Assembly: GCA_942491735.1 (NCBI GenBank)
Contig: CALOCN010000008.1
Span: forward strand, 310,001-374,000
Length of the DNA stretch: 64,000 bases
Source: CALOCN01 sp942491735
GTDB lineage: Bacteria; Eisenbacteria; RBG-16-71-46; JABDJR01
Direction of reading: 5' to 3'
The position numbers and the translations under genes are program-made. Shown here piece after piece: positions 1 through 8,107 of this stretch (positions are counted from its first letter, which is position 1; the number at the start of each line of letters is the position of its first letter). Below the pieces are notes generated by a model that did not search any database, was not told where the DNA came from, and worked only from the letters and a program-made list of their open reading frames with translations.

Positions 1-136
1 GGGCGGCTGTGGTGCGCTGGTGCCCGTCCGTGAGCCCGCCTCCGGCAGGTCACCAAGTTGTTGGGGCTCAAAGACCTCGGCACCACTCAATGTGCCGGTC
101 TTGGCGGGTCAGCGGGTAGCTACCACCACGGCCCGT
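1..136 (+). repeat. Gene-less cassette, MKAL-type family, copy A (left part missing)
   Basis: The window opens inside a cassette whose last ~136 bp closely match the ends of the cassettes at 272-700 and 1407-1835, including the tail that leads into the next attC site. No open reading frame with a recognisable product is present. The same family recurs at 837-1270 (diverged) and 14150-14339. It is best read as a duplicated, probably decayed cassette. Confidence 0.7.
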
Positions 137-271
137 GCCTAACAGCGCGCTGCAGCTGACGGGTCTCCCCTGTCACGCCCCTGGCATTGCGGTCGGTGCT
201 ATATTGGGAGTCCGAAGCGGGGCCAGGGTCGCGCCAGGCCAGCCCCGCAGCTGAGCTTGAAAACGTTAGGC
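137..271 (+). other. attC site 1
   Basis: The site starts with the 5' core GCCTAAC and ends with the 3' core GTTAGGC, the RYYYAAC/GTTRRRY pair of integron cassettes. Inside it are an outer arm (CAGCTGACGG near the left, CCCGCAGCTGAG near the right) and an inner arm (CCCTGGC paired with GCCAGGG), so a single strand can fold into the long hairpin used by integron integrase. At 135 bp it is typical of this array, in which most attC sites are nearly identical. Confidence 0.92.
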
Positions 272-700
272 TGCACCAATGAAGGCGTTGTTTGTTGTCG
301 CCACCTTCCTGGCGCAGGACAACGCGAGCCACTCCTCGCTGCACCGACGTGCGGTCTTTCTCCCGGTGGCCATCGTACGTTGAAACGTCGCGTCTTCGAC
401 CGCGTTCGTCCCCTGGCTTAGAACGGCAGTTCAACGTCGCTGCCATAGTTGCCGGTGAGTCGTCAGTTCCTGGACGCTTCTCGGGTTGTGCAAGACCCGG
501 CGCTCTACGAGTCTGGCTTTGAAGGTGTCAGGGTTGCGGCCAAGTTGAACCGCGGTGCCTTGATGGGCGGCAGTGGTGCGCTGCCGCATGTCCGGGCGCT
601 TGCCTTCGGCAGGTCACCAAGTTGTTGGGGACCAAAGACCTCGGCACCACTCAATGTGCCGGTCTTGGCGGGTCAGCGGGTAGCTACCACGACGTCCCGC
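272..700 (+). repeat. Repeated cassette, MKAL-type family, copy B
   Basis: A 429-bp cassette without a convincing full-length gene. A 34-residue frame at 279-383 starts MKALFVVATFLA, the same hydrophobic start as the frames at 1414-1593 and 14157-14345, then runs out of homology and stops. The rest of the cassette is nearly the same as copy C at 1407-1835. The conserved beginning with variable endings suggests a small lipoprotein or secreted-peptide gene that has decayed in this copy. Confidence 0.65.
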
Positions 701-836
701 GCCTAACAGCGCGCTGCAGCTGTCGGGACTCCCCTGTCACGCCCCTGGCTTCGGAAGTGGTGCTATATTGGGTGGAACGAAGCGGGGCCAGGGTCGCGCC
801 AGGCAAGCCCCGCAGCTGAGCTTGAAAACGTTAGGC
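701..836 (+). other. attC site 2
   Basis: Cores GCCTAAC (701-707) and GTTAGGC (830-836) with the standard internal arms of this array. It separates two gene-less cassettes. Confidence 0.92.
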
Positions 837-1270
837 TGCATCAGTGAATGGACTTTGTTGTTGTTGCCATCCTCTGGTGCAACGAGACCCACGTCGGCTT
901 CAGCCGTTCCAGTAAGTGGGTCTTCACCTTGCTTGGTGCTCGACACTCCCGGAACATCGTCGCCTTCGTTAGCGCTCGGCCCGCTACTTAGAACAGCTGT
1001 TCAACCTTCGCATCGTTTCCTGTGGGGCAGTCCGGTTCTGCGGACTTCTCAGTTCGTGCTGAACAGTACGGACAGCGTGCCTGGCCCTGAACGGGTCAGG
1101 TTGGTGGCCACGGTGGAGCGCGTTGCCTGATGAGCGGCTTGGATCCGCTGTCGAACGTCCGTACGCCAGCCATCGTATGCGGTCCAGGCATTGGGGACGG
1201 CCGCGCCAATTGGAACGGCTGAATGTGCAGGTCTTGTTGGGTCAACGTGGCAGCTACCACCACGTCACGT
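837..1270 (+). repeat. Repeated cassette, MKAL-type family, copy D (diverged)
   Basis: This 434-bp cassette has the same length and order of blocks as copies B and C. It shares a segment around 990-1000 and the end segment with the conserved GGCAGCTACCACCACG stretch before the attC core, but many substitutions and small indels separate it. No supported gene is visible. Confidence 0.55.
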
Positions 1271-1406
1271 GCCTAACTGCGCGCTGCAGCTGTCGGGTCT
1301 CCCCTGTCACGCCCCTGGCTTGGGGTGTGGTGCTATATTGGAAGGAACGAAGCGGGGCCAGGGTCGCGCCAGGCAAGCCCCGCAGCTGAGCTTGTATACG
1401 TTAGGC
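1271..1406 (+). other. attC site 3
   Basis: Cores GCCTAAC (1271-1277) and GTTAGGC (1400-1406); internal arms as in the other sites. Confidence 0.92.
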
Positions 1407-1835
1407 TGCACCAATGAAGGCGTTGATTATTGTCGCCACCTTCCTGGCGACGGACAACGCGAGCCTCTCCTCGCTGCACCGACGTGCGGTCTTTCTCCCG
1501 GTGACCGCCGGCACCATGAACCGCTGCGCCTTCGACTGCGTTCCTTCCTTGGCTAGAACGGCTGTTCAACGTCCCTGCCATGGTTGCCGGTGAGTTGTCG
1601 GTTCCTGGACGCTTCTCGGGTTGTGCTGGATCCGGCGCTCATCGGGATTGGCTTTGAAGGTGTCAGGGTTGCGGCCAAGTTGAACCGCGGTGCCTTGATG
1701 GGCGGCTGTGGTGCGCTGTCGCATTCCCGGGCGCTCGCCTTCGGCAGGTCCCCAACCTGTTGGGAACCATCGACCTCGGCACCAATCAGCGTGCCGGTCT
1801 TGGCGGGTCAGCGGGTAGCTACCACCACGTCCCGT
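1407..1835 (+). repeat. Repeated cassette, MKAL-type family, copy C
   Basis: The cassette is 429 bp long, the same length as copy B and nearly identical in sequence. A frame at 1414-1593 (59 residues) begins MKALIIVATFLA, a short signal-like hydrophobic start, but its remainder does not match the frame in copy B beyond about residue 30, so a functional protein is doubtful. Confidence 0.65.
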
Positions 1836-1971
1836 GCCTAACAGCGCGCTGCAGCTGACGGGACTCCCCTGTCACGCCCCTGGCATCGGAGGTGGTGCTA
1901 TATTGAATGGAACGAAGCGGGGCCAGGGTCGCGCCAGGCAAGCCCCGCAGCTGAGCTTACAAACGTTATGC
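1836..1971 (+). other. attC site 4
   Basis: Cores GCCTAAC (1836-1842) and GTTATGC (1965-1971). The ATG inside the 3' core is the likely start codon of the following lipoprotein gene, so recombination here would separate the gene's first bases from upstream sequence. Confidence 0.9.
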
Positions 1972-2372
1972 ACTCTCAACACTTCTTCTTTGCACTCTTG
2001 GCCCTTACGTTGCTGCTCCCGGCGTGCAGTCACCAGCGTGATTCAGACACGCGGATCTCGGATGTGGCTGACGAGTTCCTCCAGAACGGAACCTTTCGCC
2101 TTGGCGACCTAGTGGTTACGTATGACATCCAACTGGCCCACCTCCGCGAGATCCGGGACCTGCTGGAGCCAATGCTGGGTCCCGGCGAAGAGCTAGTTCG
2201 TGTCGATCTGGTTGAGAGCATCCTTGGAATTCCCCAACACCTTGAGATCAGAACGTGCTCGGGATGTGGTTCGAAGGGCGCTGCCGAAGTAGGTGCCGGA
2301 AGAGTATTTGTGCTAGAGAAACCGGGTGATGGTCCGTTGGTTGTCGTGCGATCCTCCCAATGGATCAGTTGA
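1968..2372 (+). CDS. Cassette lipoprotein, first of a tandem paralogous pair
   Basis: A 134-residue protein with a lipoprotein signal: a hydrophobic stretch from about residue 6 ending in LLPAC, with Cys as the predicted lipidated residue. The mature part resembles the next gene: both have a VADEF/VAEEV segment, an RLG motif, an EIR helix and a pair of cysteines (RTCSGCG here, RTCLSCG in the neighbour). No known family is recognised. The start codon lies in the 3' core of attC site 4 and no ribosome binding site is visible. The 3' end overlaps an in-frame extension of the second gene. Confidence 0.7.
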   Translation: MHSQHFFFALLALTLLLPACSHQRDSDTRISDVADEFLQNGTFRLGDLVVTYDIQLAHLREIRDLLEPMLGPGEELVRVDLVESILGIPQHLEIRTCSGCGSKGAAEVGAGRVFVLEKPGDGPLVVVRSSQWIS

Positions 2373-2401
2373 ACGGTCACCGATCCAGGGTGCGTCCCGA
2401 T

Positions 2402-2845
2402 ATGCGCCAGTTCATGGCCTTGGTGAGCATCCCCTTGCTCACCCTATCCGGTTGCCACAAGCATGTTGAGCCGCGCATGAGCTCCGTTGCTGAAGAAGTG
2501 CTCCCGGGTGGGGTCTTGCGCCTCGGGATGATCGTCTCCAATCACGATTTCCCATTGGAGCAGTTGGTTGAGATCCGGGCTGCCCTGGCACCTCATCTCG
2601 TGGAGAGTGAAGAGATCTGGGAGATCCGTCGCGTCGCTAGCGACCTTGGTACAGAGATGTACGTGGAGGTCAGGACCTGTCTGTCATGTGGCCCGCGGGA
2701 GACCTCAGAGGTAGGGGGTGGGATGATCTACGTGGTTCAGCGATCTCCGGGCCAGAGCTGGGTGGTGCAGTACTCGTATGGCTGGATCGCGACCTGGGAA
2801 GCGAGGCTGTGTCCTGACGGGGTGTGCTGGGAGAAGGGTCCATAA
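2402..2845 (+). CDS. Cassette lipoprotein, second of a tandem paralogous pair
   Basis: About 147 residues from the ATG at 2402. This start is chosen because it gives a lipoprotein signal (MRQFMALV...LTLSGC); an in-frame upstream ATG at 2360 would bury that signal. It is homologous to the preceding gene along most of its length, with the same RTC-x-x-C cysteine motif and an EVGGG / EVGAG segment near the C-terminus. Two paralogues in one cassette imply duplication inside a cassette. The TAA stop is contained in the 5' core of attC site 5. Function unknown, envelope location inferred. Confidence 0.7.
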   Translation: MRQFMALVSIPLLTLSGCHKHVEPRMSSVAEEVLPGGVLRLGMIVSNHDFPLEQLVEIRAALAPHLVESEEIWEIRRVASDLGTEMYVEVRTCLSCGPRETSEVGGGMIYVVQRSPGQSWVVQYSYGWIATWEARLCPDGVCWEKGP

Positions 2846-2973
2846 CTATGCGCTGCAGCTGACGGGACTCCCCTGTCACGCCCCTGGCGTTGGGTGCTGT
2901 GCTAGATTGGAGAGACCGAAGCGGGCCAGGGCCGCGCCAGGGCAGCCCGCAGCTGAGCTTACACACGTTAGGT
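2840..2973 (+). other. attC site 5
   Basis: Cores CCATAAC (2840-2846, containing the stop codon of the preceding gene) and GTTAGGT (2967-2973). The standard internal arms are present. Confidence 0.88.
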
Positions 2974-2981
2974 TGTTGAGC

Positions 2982-3659
2982 ATGCTGAGACTTTCTAAGA
3001 GACGAATCCTGCGCACTGGGACAGCCTTCGGGTGGGATTGGCGCGCGCACGTCGACGACGTATATCGCCCCTTCAGCTATAAACACGGTCGACCGCCCAC
3101 CGCCTGCTCCGCGCCAGGTACAAGGCATTCGCGACTCCGGGAGTCTCTTATGGATTGGCAGGCCGACCTTGGAGCCCGCCATCGCATGCGTTGGCGTAGT
3201 TTTGAGAAGCAGCATCACCAAGAACTTGCTCCCCTCAAGAACCTAGTAGATCTGAGGCGGATCAGCTCAGCAGATGTTTCGAGGATTGTGGACTGCGTGT
3301 CTGCCTTGGATTCTTACAAGCGAACTGTATCCAAACCCCTTGTGTTCGGATCCAAGGCTGCCCACTTTCACTTTCCAGGACTCGTGCCCGTTCTCAGTAG
3401 CGAAGTGCGGGCCGGGCTGCACTATCTTGAGAGTCACCACGCGCATGAGCTTGAGCTCCTGCTTCCCGCACCGTCAAAGCGATTCCGTTTTGGGACGCCG
3501 GTCGAGAATCGTAATGGTTACTGGTACTATGTCCTTCTCGGGCACATCCTCCTTCGCAACTCCCCGGACTGCCACTCCTTCTTTGGTAAGCCAGACGATG
3601 TGTCAATCTGCCTCAATGCGAAGGCGTTCGAGTGGTGGGTTGCATCGTACAGCCTGTGA
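2982..3659 (+). CDS. Cassette protein of unknown function
   Basis: A 225-residue protein starting at the ATG just after attC site 5; the frame is open further upstream but only by running through the attC site. Around residues 110-150 it has a KPLVFGSKAAHFHFPGL-type segment with a following acidic helix, and it ends in an aromatic-rich tail (FEWWVASYSL). There is no signal peptide or membrane segment. I do not recognise the family with confidence. It is a single-gene cassette. Confidence 0.65.
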   Translation: MLRLSKRRILRTGTAFGWDWRAHVDDVYRPFSYKHGRPPTACSAPGTRHSRLRESLMDWQADLGARHRMRWRSFEKQHHQELAPLKNLVDLRRISSADVSRIVDCVSALDSYKRTVSKPLVFGSKAAHFHFPGLVPVLSSEVRAGLHYLESHHAHELELLLPAPSKRFRFGTPVENRNGYWYYVLLGHILLRNSPDCHSFFGKPDDVSICLNAKAFEWWVASYSL

Positions 3660-3661
3660 GA

Positions 3662-3794
3662 ACCTAACTGGGCGCTGCAGCCGACGGTCTGCCCTTTCAC
3701 GCCCCTGGCGGTGTGGGGCAGTGCCCTACTGGGAGTCCGAAGCGGGCCAGGGTCGCGCCAGGGCAGCCCGCAGCTGAGCTTACAAACGTTAGAG
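3662..3794 (+). other. attC site 6
   Basis: Cores ACCTAAC (3662-3668) and GTTAGAG (3788-3794; the last base departs from the consensus). The inner loop differs slightly (CCTACT instead of CTATAT). Confidence 0.88.
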
Positions 3795-3807
3795 ATCACG
3801 CAGAAAG

Positions 3808-4611
3808 ATGTCACGACTCACAGTCTACTGCGACGAAGCGGGCACCATGCCCCTTGAGGACACAGACGGACCGTTTGTGTGCGCCGCGCTAGGTGTCACC
3901 GGCCAGATTCCTCGTCCAGACGAAGTCGTCGGGCGTCCAGAATGGATACTGAACCAGATTGAGCGATTCTCCGGGTTTCCACACGTTAGCTACGTGGAGC
4001 CCGCCAAGGGATACGCGGTGGCGCTAAAGACCGCGCACGGACAACTCCAGAGAATGGCAATGATCACTCGGGAGCAGTCTGGTTCCAACAAGGCCTACGT
4101 CGGGCCAGACGGCATTCCCTTGAGGAACAGTATCTGGACCAAGGCTATGCTGGTCGCGATCGGCCAAATGCTGATCGGCCCACTTGCACGTGCCCCAGTC
4201 GAGAGCATCAGAATCATCCTTGATCAGAAGACGATGACCAGTGAGTTGAGAGCGCTGTTTCGCAGGAACACCTCAACGATGGGCGAGATACTCCGTGCCA
4301 ACATCAGGGTTACCGCAGCGCCCGACCCGGCAGTTGCCCAGTACTTTCTTAACAACATGAGATTCGAGCAGCAGGACATTAGCCTTGCATGGAGCGACGA
4401 ATTGGATAAGGAGCCAATCGGGCTGAAGTTCGCGCATTACCTAGCGTCCCTCTCGTGGAAGCAACTCAAGTCTCAGAGACCTGGGATTCTGGATCCGCTC
4501 AGAGCGACGTCCTATGGTGAATGCGTTGCTGACATCACCGACATCATCACTGCTCCGCCTTCGGAGAAGAACGTCGATCAGTGGCGGAAGAACACAGGAG
4601 AGGATCTCTAA
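3808..4611 (+). CDS. DUF3800-like cassette protein
   Basis: A 267-residue soluble protein. Residues 6-12 (VYCDEAG) followed by PFVCAALGV resemble the start of DUF3800 proteins, which have a DE-x-G motif in a first strand and a hydrophobic second strand; RIILDQK near residue 135 would be the matching internal acidic strand. DUF3800 proteins are thought to have an RNase H-like fold and occur often in mobile regions; their role is unknown. The start has a purine-rich AGAAAG upstream. The TAA stop overlaps the core of attC site 7. Assignment rests on motif resemblance only. Confidence 0.6.
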   Translation: MSRLTVYCDEAGTMPLEDTDGPFVCAALGVTGQIPRPDEVVGRPEWILNQIERFSGFPHVSYVEPAKGYAVALKTAHGQLQRMAMITREQSGSNKAYVGPDGIPLRNSIWTKAMLVAIGQMLIGPLARAPVESIRIILDQKTMTSELRALFRRNTSTMGEILRANIRVTAAPDPAVAQYFLNNMRFEQQDISLAWSDELDKEPIGLKFAHYLASLSWKQLKSQRPGILDPLRATSYGECVADITDIITAPPSEKNVDQWRKNTGEDL

Positions 4612-4741
4612 CTGGGCGCTGCAGCTGACGGGACTCCCCTGTCACGCCCCTGGCTTGGGGTGTGGTGCTATATTGGGTGGAACGAAGCGGGGCCAGGGTC
4701 GCGCCAGGCAAGCCCCGCAGCTGAGCTTACAAACGTTAGGC
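4606..4741 (+). other. attC site 7
   Basis: Cores CTCTAAC (4606-4612, overlapping the previous stop codon) and GTTAGGC (4735-4741); full set of internal arms. Confidence 0.92.
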
Positions 4742-4802
4742 CACAAGGAAAGCAGCTGCGTTCACGGCGGTCTCTATTCTTGCCACTATTGAGGGGACTA
4801 CG

Positions 4803-6185
4803 ATGTCCGAGGATGAGAAGAAGTCGGCGGATCAGCCCGAGAATGAACCGGCGTCGAGTGGGGAGGCGAGCGGCGTATCAGGCGAAACTCGTCGGATTGC
4901 CAACGCCATTAGTGGGTTTGTTGATCATATCGATGCACTCCGTTCAACTCTGCGAATCTCCATGTTCATGGTGACTGGCGCTCGGGAGCAAGTTCTGGAT
5001 GAATTCCGGACTTATGCTAAGAAGTACGCGACCAGTTTCGAAGAAGATGAGAAGGGAATGAAAGCGTCCTTCTCAATGGTGCATCACCCTCGTGCCGCCC
5101 GGATCCAGCGACAGATGAGCCAAGCAATGGTGGCCCCTGACCTAGTGCCGCGAAGTTTCGTTGTCGCACTCGTGTCAGAGTATGATGCGTTTCTTGGGAA
5201 GCTAATCAAGGCCTTGTTTGTTATGAAGCCAGAGCTCTTAGCGACTTCTGAGAAGAGTCTAACTCTAGCCGAGCTTTCTGATTTCGACAGCATTGAGGCT
5301 GCACGCGAAGTCTTGTTAGAGCGTGAGGTTGAAGCGGTGATCAGAAAGAGTCATGTGGATCAATTCAAGTGGCTTGAGAAGCGTTTCGGTGTGCCGCTTA
5401 CTAAGGACCTAGAGGTGTGGCCGACATTCGTAGAACTCACGGAACGCCGTAACCTATTCGTTCATGCGGATGGAATTGTCTCCCAGCAGTACCTGGCTGT
5501 TTGTAGGGACAATGGAGTCGATTTGGGTGAGGTTGCCCTTGGCGATAAACTGTCCGTGCCTCCGGACTATTTTGAAGCGGCTCACAACTGCATCTTTGAG
5601 ATCGGCGTCAAACTCGGTCAAGTCCTTTGGAGGAAGGTTGCTCCACACACCCTTCTTGCGGCCGATAGTTTCATGGTCGGCACCGTCTACCACCTCTTAG
5701 CGAACAGACGCTACAAGCTATCTGTCAAGTTGCTGGACTTCGCTGGGGAGACCCTCAAAAAGTTCGGGTCTGACGAGTATCGTCGGATGCTTGTGATCAA
5801 TCGAGCGCAAGCCTACAAGTGGAGCGGAGACCAGAATCGGTGCAATGCGATTCTCGAAGCTGAGGACTGGAGTGCTTGCGGACCGCAGTTCAAATTGTGT
5901 GTCTTAGTGTTGAAAGATGAGTTCAAAGAAGCATGCTCCGTCATGCGAGACATCGGAACGGACGGGCCTGTAACGGAGGCGTACTATGAAGATTGGCCAA
6001 TATTTCGAGAGTTCAGGGAATCTGCTGAGTTCCTGGAGGCCTTCAAGAGCATTTTCGGTCGCGACTTCACGAACATTGAGCGGAGTATGGAAATTGAGAG
6101 GCAGGCCCGACTACAAGAACTTGAAGAGAGATTTCGGAGTCTGAAGGACGATGAAGAACCTGTAGGCGACAATGACAAGGGATAG
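4803..6185 (+). CDS. HEPN-motif cassette protein
   Basis: A 460-residue protein without signal peptide or membrane segment. Residues 216-221 read RNLFVH, followed by ADG: an R-x4-H motif at the end of a helix, as in HEPN domains, many of which are RNases of defence or toxin-antitoxin systems. Residues 1-35 are acidic and low in complexity. The C-terminal third (about 300-400) is helical with TPR-like spacing, and the last 30 residues form a charged helix. The start follows GGGGACTACG. At ~1.4 kb this is the largest cassette gene with supported coding content. An RNA-cleaving role is inferred only from the motif. Confidence 0.6.
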   Translation: MSEDEKKSADQPENEPASSGEASGVSGETRRIANAISGFVDHIDALRSTLRISMFMVTGAREQVLDEFRTYAKKYATSFEEDEKGMKASFSMVHHPRAARIQRQMSQAMVAPDLVPRSFVVALVSEYDAFLGKLIKALFVMKPELLATSEKSLTLAELSDFDSIEAAREVLLEREVEAVIRKSHVDQFKWLEKRFGVPLTKDLEVWPTFVELTERRNLFVHADGIVSQQYLAVCRDNGVDLGEVALGDKLSVPPDYFEAAHNCIFEIGVKLGQVLWRKVAPHTLLAADSFMVGTVYHLLANRRYKLSVKLLDFAGETLKKFGSDEYRRMLVINRAQAYKWSGDQNRCNAILEAEDWSACGPQFKLCVLVLKDEFKEACSVMRDIGTDGPVTEAYYEDWPIFREFRESAEFLEAFKSIFGRDFTNIERSMEIERQARLQELEERFRSLKDDEEPVGDNDKG

Positions 6186-6205
6186 CGCTGATCGTCCCAA
6201 CTGTG

Positions 6206-6340
6206 GCCTAACTGGGCGCTGCAGCTGACGGCTCTGCCCTGTCACGCCCCTGGCAGTGGGGGAGCGGTGGTATATTGGGAGTCCGAAGCGGGCCAGGGCC
6301 GCGCCAGGCCAGCCCGCAGCTGAGCTTTCATACGTTAGGC
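6206..6340 (+). other. attC site 8
   Basis: Cores GCCTAAC (6206-6212) and GTTAGGC (6334-6340). The next 5' core starts only ~47 bp further on (interrupted by an insertion sequence), so the following cassette is unusually short. Confidence 0.92.
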
Positions 6341-6409
6341 GTTTGGACTAGAGGATGTGGCGAAAAGTAGTATTGATCGGTCTCCTGCTAACCTTGATCC
6401 GTCAAAAGA

Positions 6410-7783
6410 TCAGGCTGCCCGGGCGAGTTTAGCCCCGAGAGATTCGAAGAGTTTCCGTGAGGGCAGGTTGGCCGAGAGGTTCAAGGTGGGTTGCCCCTGG
6501 GGTCGGTGGAGGATTCCTGCGCGGCTGAACACTTCGTAGCGCAGGGTGAAGATGCTCTTGAGGGCGAAGAGCGCGGTTCGCTTGCGGGACTTCCTCCGCG
6601 TCGGGGCGCCGGCTTGGATCTGGAAGGCGGCGACGAGGTTGTAGGCCAGGGTGGAGAGGATCTGCCAGGCGGAGTTGCCGGCGTAGGTCTGGGTGGGGAT
6701 GGTGGCGAAGGCGTATCCGGACTTGAGCTCGCCGATGGCCTTCTCGTGAGCCCCGCGCCCGGCCAGGAAGTGCCAAAGGGCGGCCAGCTTGACGGGTTTG
6801 TTGGTGGCGATGGCGGAGTACTCCCAGGTGCCGTTGTTGGGATCGAAGAGGTCGAGCTGGAAGTTCTTGCGGGTCTTGTGGAAGACCCGCTTGCGGTAGA
6901 TGGCGACGCGGACGTGCCGGTTCCAGGTGGGGATGAAGAGGGTGGTCTCGAAGGCGTGGAGATCGGACCGGATGTGCGTCCATCGTTTCCGGTTCCGGAC
7001 GAGGGACTTCAGATCGAGCCAGGTGTAGAAGGGGACCCGGATGGCGTACTCGACCCGGGATTCGAGGAAGGCCACGATTTCCTTGCGGAAGAAGGCTCCA
7101 TCGAGGCGCATTTCAAGGATGGCTTTGGGAGCCATTTGATGCAGCTGATGGAAGAGATCGCGCAGGAAGGGCATCGAGGCCTTCCCGTCGTGGACGTTCC
7201 CGGAGCGGTTGCGGACCCGCAGGAACTGGGTGGTCTGGGCGAGATAGGCGGTGATGGGGTAGTAGCTGGGGACCTTGCGACGGTGGGGGTTGAAGCCGCG
7301 GAAGGCGCGCTCGACGTGAAGGCCGGTGGAGACGACCGTGCCGTCGACATCCACGGTAAGCCGTGGAAGCTGGAGGCGATCCAGGCACTCGGCAAGAATG
7401 TCGGTGTTGAGTTCCTGGAGGGCGGAACGCACGGAGGCGGAGCAGCGGGAGAGCCACCGGCTCAGGGTGCGCTCTCCCGGCAGGACGCCGAGGCCACAGA
7501 ACCGAAGCACCAGAGGATCCCCGGCCAGGTACCCGACGTGGCGCAGGCGCGAGGCGCCGACCACGAGCATGGCCACCAGAAGGCGGACGATGCCGACGGA
7601 GGAGAAGTCCCCGGCCGGATCGCAGGTTCGCAGATGATGCCGCAGACGCTTGGAGAACTGGATCCCGTGCAGGAACTGCCGGAGCAGCTCCAGGCCGGCG
7701 TAGGAGGTGAGGCGATCCTCGGTGAAGCGGAGGGCCAACTTGGACTTGACCGGAGCCGTCAGATCGCGTTTCCTATATCTCAC
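6410..7783 (-). CDS. IS1380-family transposase
   Basis: A 457-residue DDE transposase starting at GTG, with GGAAGGAC upstream as ribosome binding site. The acidic motifs are visible: DVDGTVV near residue 141 (first D), MRLDGAFF near 220 (second D), and a C-terminal EKAIGELKSG segment carrying the E. The pattern of a DGT near the middle and a conserved GELKSGYA helix fits the IS1380 family, as does the length. The gene fills nearly all of the element and is intact, so the element may be active. It is transcribed against the direction of the cassette array. Confidence 0.92.
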   Translation of the reverse strand: MRYRKRDLTAPVKSKLALRFTEDRLTSYAGLELLRQFLHGIQFSKRLRHHLRTCDPAGDFSSVGIVRLLVAMLVVGASRLRHVGYLAGDPLVLRFCGLGVLPGERTLSRWLSRCSASVRSALQELNTDILAECLDRLQLPRLTVDVDGTVVSTGLHVERAFRGFNPHRRKVPSYYPITAYLAQTTQFLRVRNRSGNVHDGKASMPFLRDLFHQLHQMAPKAILEMRLDGAFFRKEIVAFLESRVEYAIRVPFYTWLDLKSLVRNRKRWTHIRSDLHAFETTLFIPTWNRHVRVAIYRKRVFHKTRKNFQLDLFDPNNGTWEYSAIATNKPVKLAALWHFLAGRGAHEKAIGELKSGYAFATIPTQTYAGNSAWQILSTLAYNLVAAFQIQAGAPTRRKSRKRTALFALKSIFTLRYEVFSRAGILHRPQGQPTLNLSANLPSRKLFESLGAKLARAA

Positions 7784-7863
7784 CGTGGGTGTCCTTCCGG
7801 TTCGGGAAAAGGTTGGTGATGCTTCCTCTTCCTATACGACCGAAAGGCCCAATGGGCAAGGGG

Positions 7864-7897
7864 AAAGGCGGCCTCCTTCACAGGGGACCGCCTTTTT
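7864..7897 (+). terminator. Hairpin terminator at the right end of the IS1380 element
   Basis: An 8-bp stem (AAAGGCGG with CCGCCTTT) around a 16-nt loop, followed by TTTTT on the plus strand. It would stop rightward transcripts from the array crossing the element. It lies upstream of the transposase gene. Confidence 0.6.
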
Positions 7898-7921
7898 CTG
7901 TGATCAGTTATGACGCATCAA

Positions 7922-8058
7922 GGCTAACTATGCGCTGCAGCTGACGGATCAGCCCTGTCACGTCCCTGGCTGTGGGGACGAGGTGGTACATTGGGAGTCC
8001 GAAGCGGGGCCAGGGTCGCGCCAGGCCAGCCCCGCAGCTGAGCTTACAAACGTTAGGC
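7922..8058 (+). other. attC site 9 (5' core split by the IS1380 element)
   Basis: The right part is complete to the 3' core GTTAGGC (8052-8058). The original 5' core GCTAAC is split: CTAA is duplicated on both sides of the element. The apparent GGCTAAC at 7922-7928 is a hybrid of element end and target. Confidence 0.85.
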
Positions 8059-8072
8059 CGCCAAATTGGAAC

Positions 8073-8101
8073 TTGACGGCCATACGGCATTGCCGTATAA
8101 T
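8073..8101 (+). promoter_or_regulatory. Promoter and palindromic operator of HigBA module 1
   Basis: TTGACG (8073-8078), a 17-bp spacer and TATAAT (8096-8101) form a near-consensus sigma-70 promoter. A perfect palindrome, ATACGGC-att-GCCGTAT (8082-8098), covers the spacer and enters the -10 box, as expected for autorepression by the antitoxin. The toxin GTG is only 6 nt after the -10 box, so the message should have little or no leader. Confidence 0.8.
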
Positions 8102-8107
8102 CAATCT

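Larger units (their letters stand above)
6392..7923 (-). mobile_element. IS1380-family insertion sequence, complete, with 4-bp target duplication
   Basis: A 1532-bp element. The left end starts CCTTGATCCGTCA (6392-6404) and the right end is TGACGCATCAAGG (7911-7923), an imperfect 13-bp inverted repeat with one mismatch. It is flanked by the direct repeat CTAA (6388-6391 and 7924-7927). Removing the element and one CTAA restores a normal attC beginning (GCTAAC followed by TATGCGCTGCAG), so it landed in the 5' core of attC site 9. Its single gene is an IS1380-type transposase on the minus strand. Ends and target duplication are read directly. Confidence 0.9.

Noticed and set aside
2778..2981. 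Extended start of the gene at 2982
   Set aside because: The upstream frame passes through attC site 5 and encodes no homologous sequence; a cassette gene cannot depend on the previous cassette for its start.
6491..7819. A 442-codon open frame on the plus strand
   Set aside because: It is antisense to the IS1380 transposase, has an extreme Gly/Glu/Val composition and no ribosome binding site. It is a shadow of high-GC coding.
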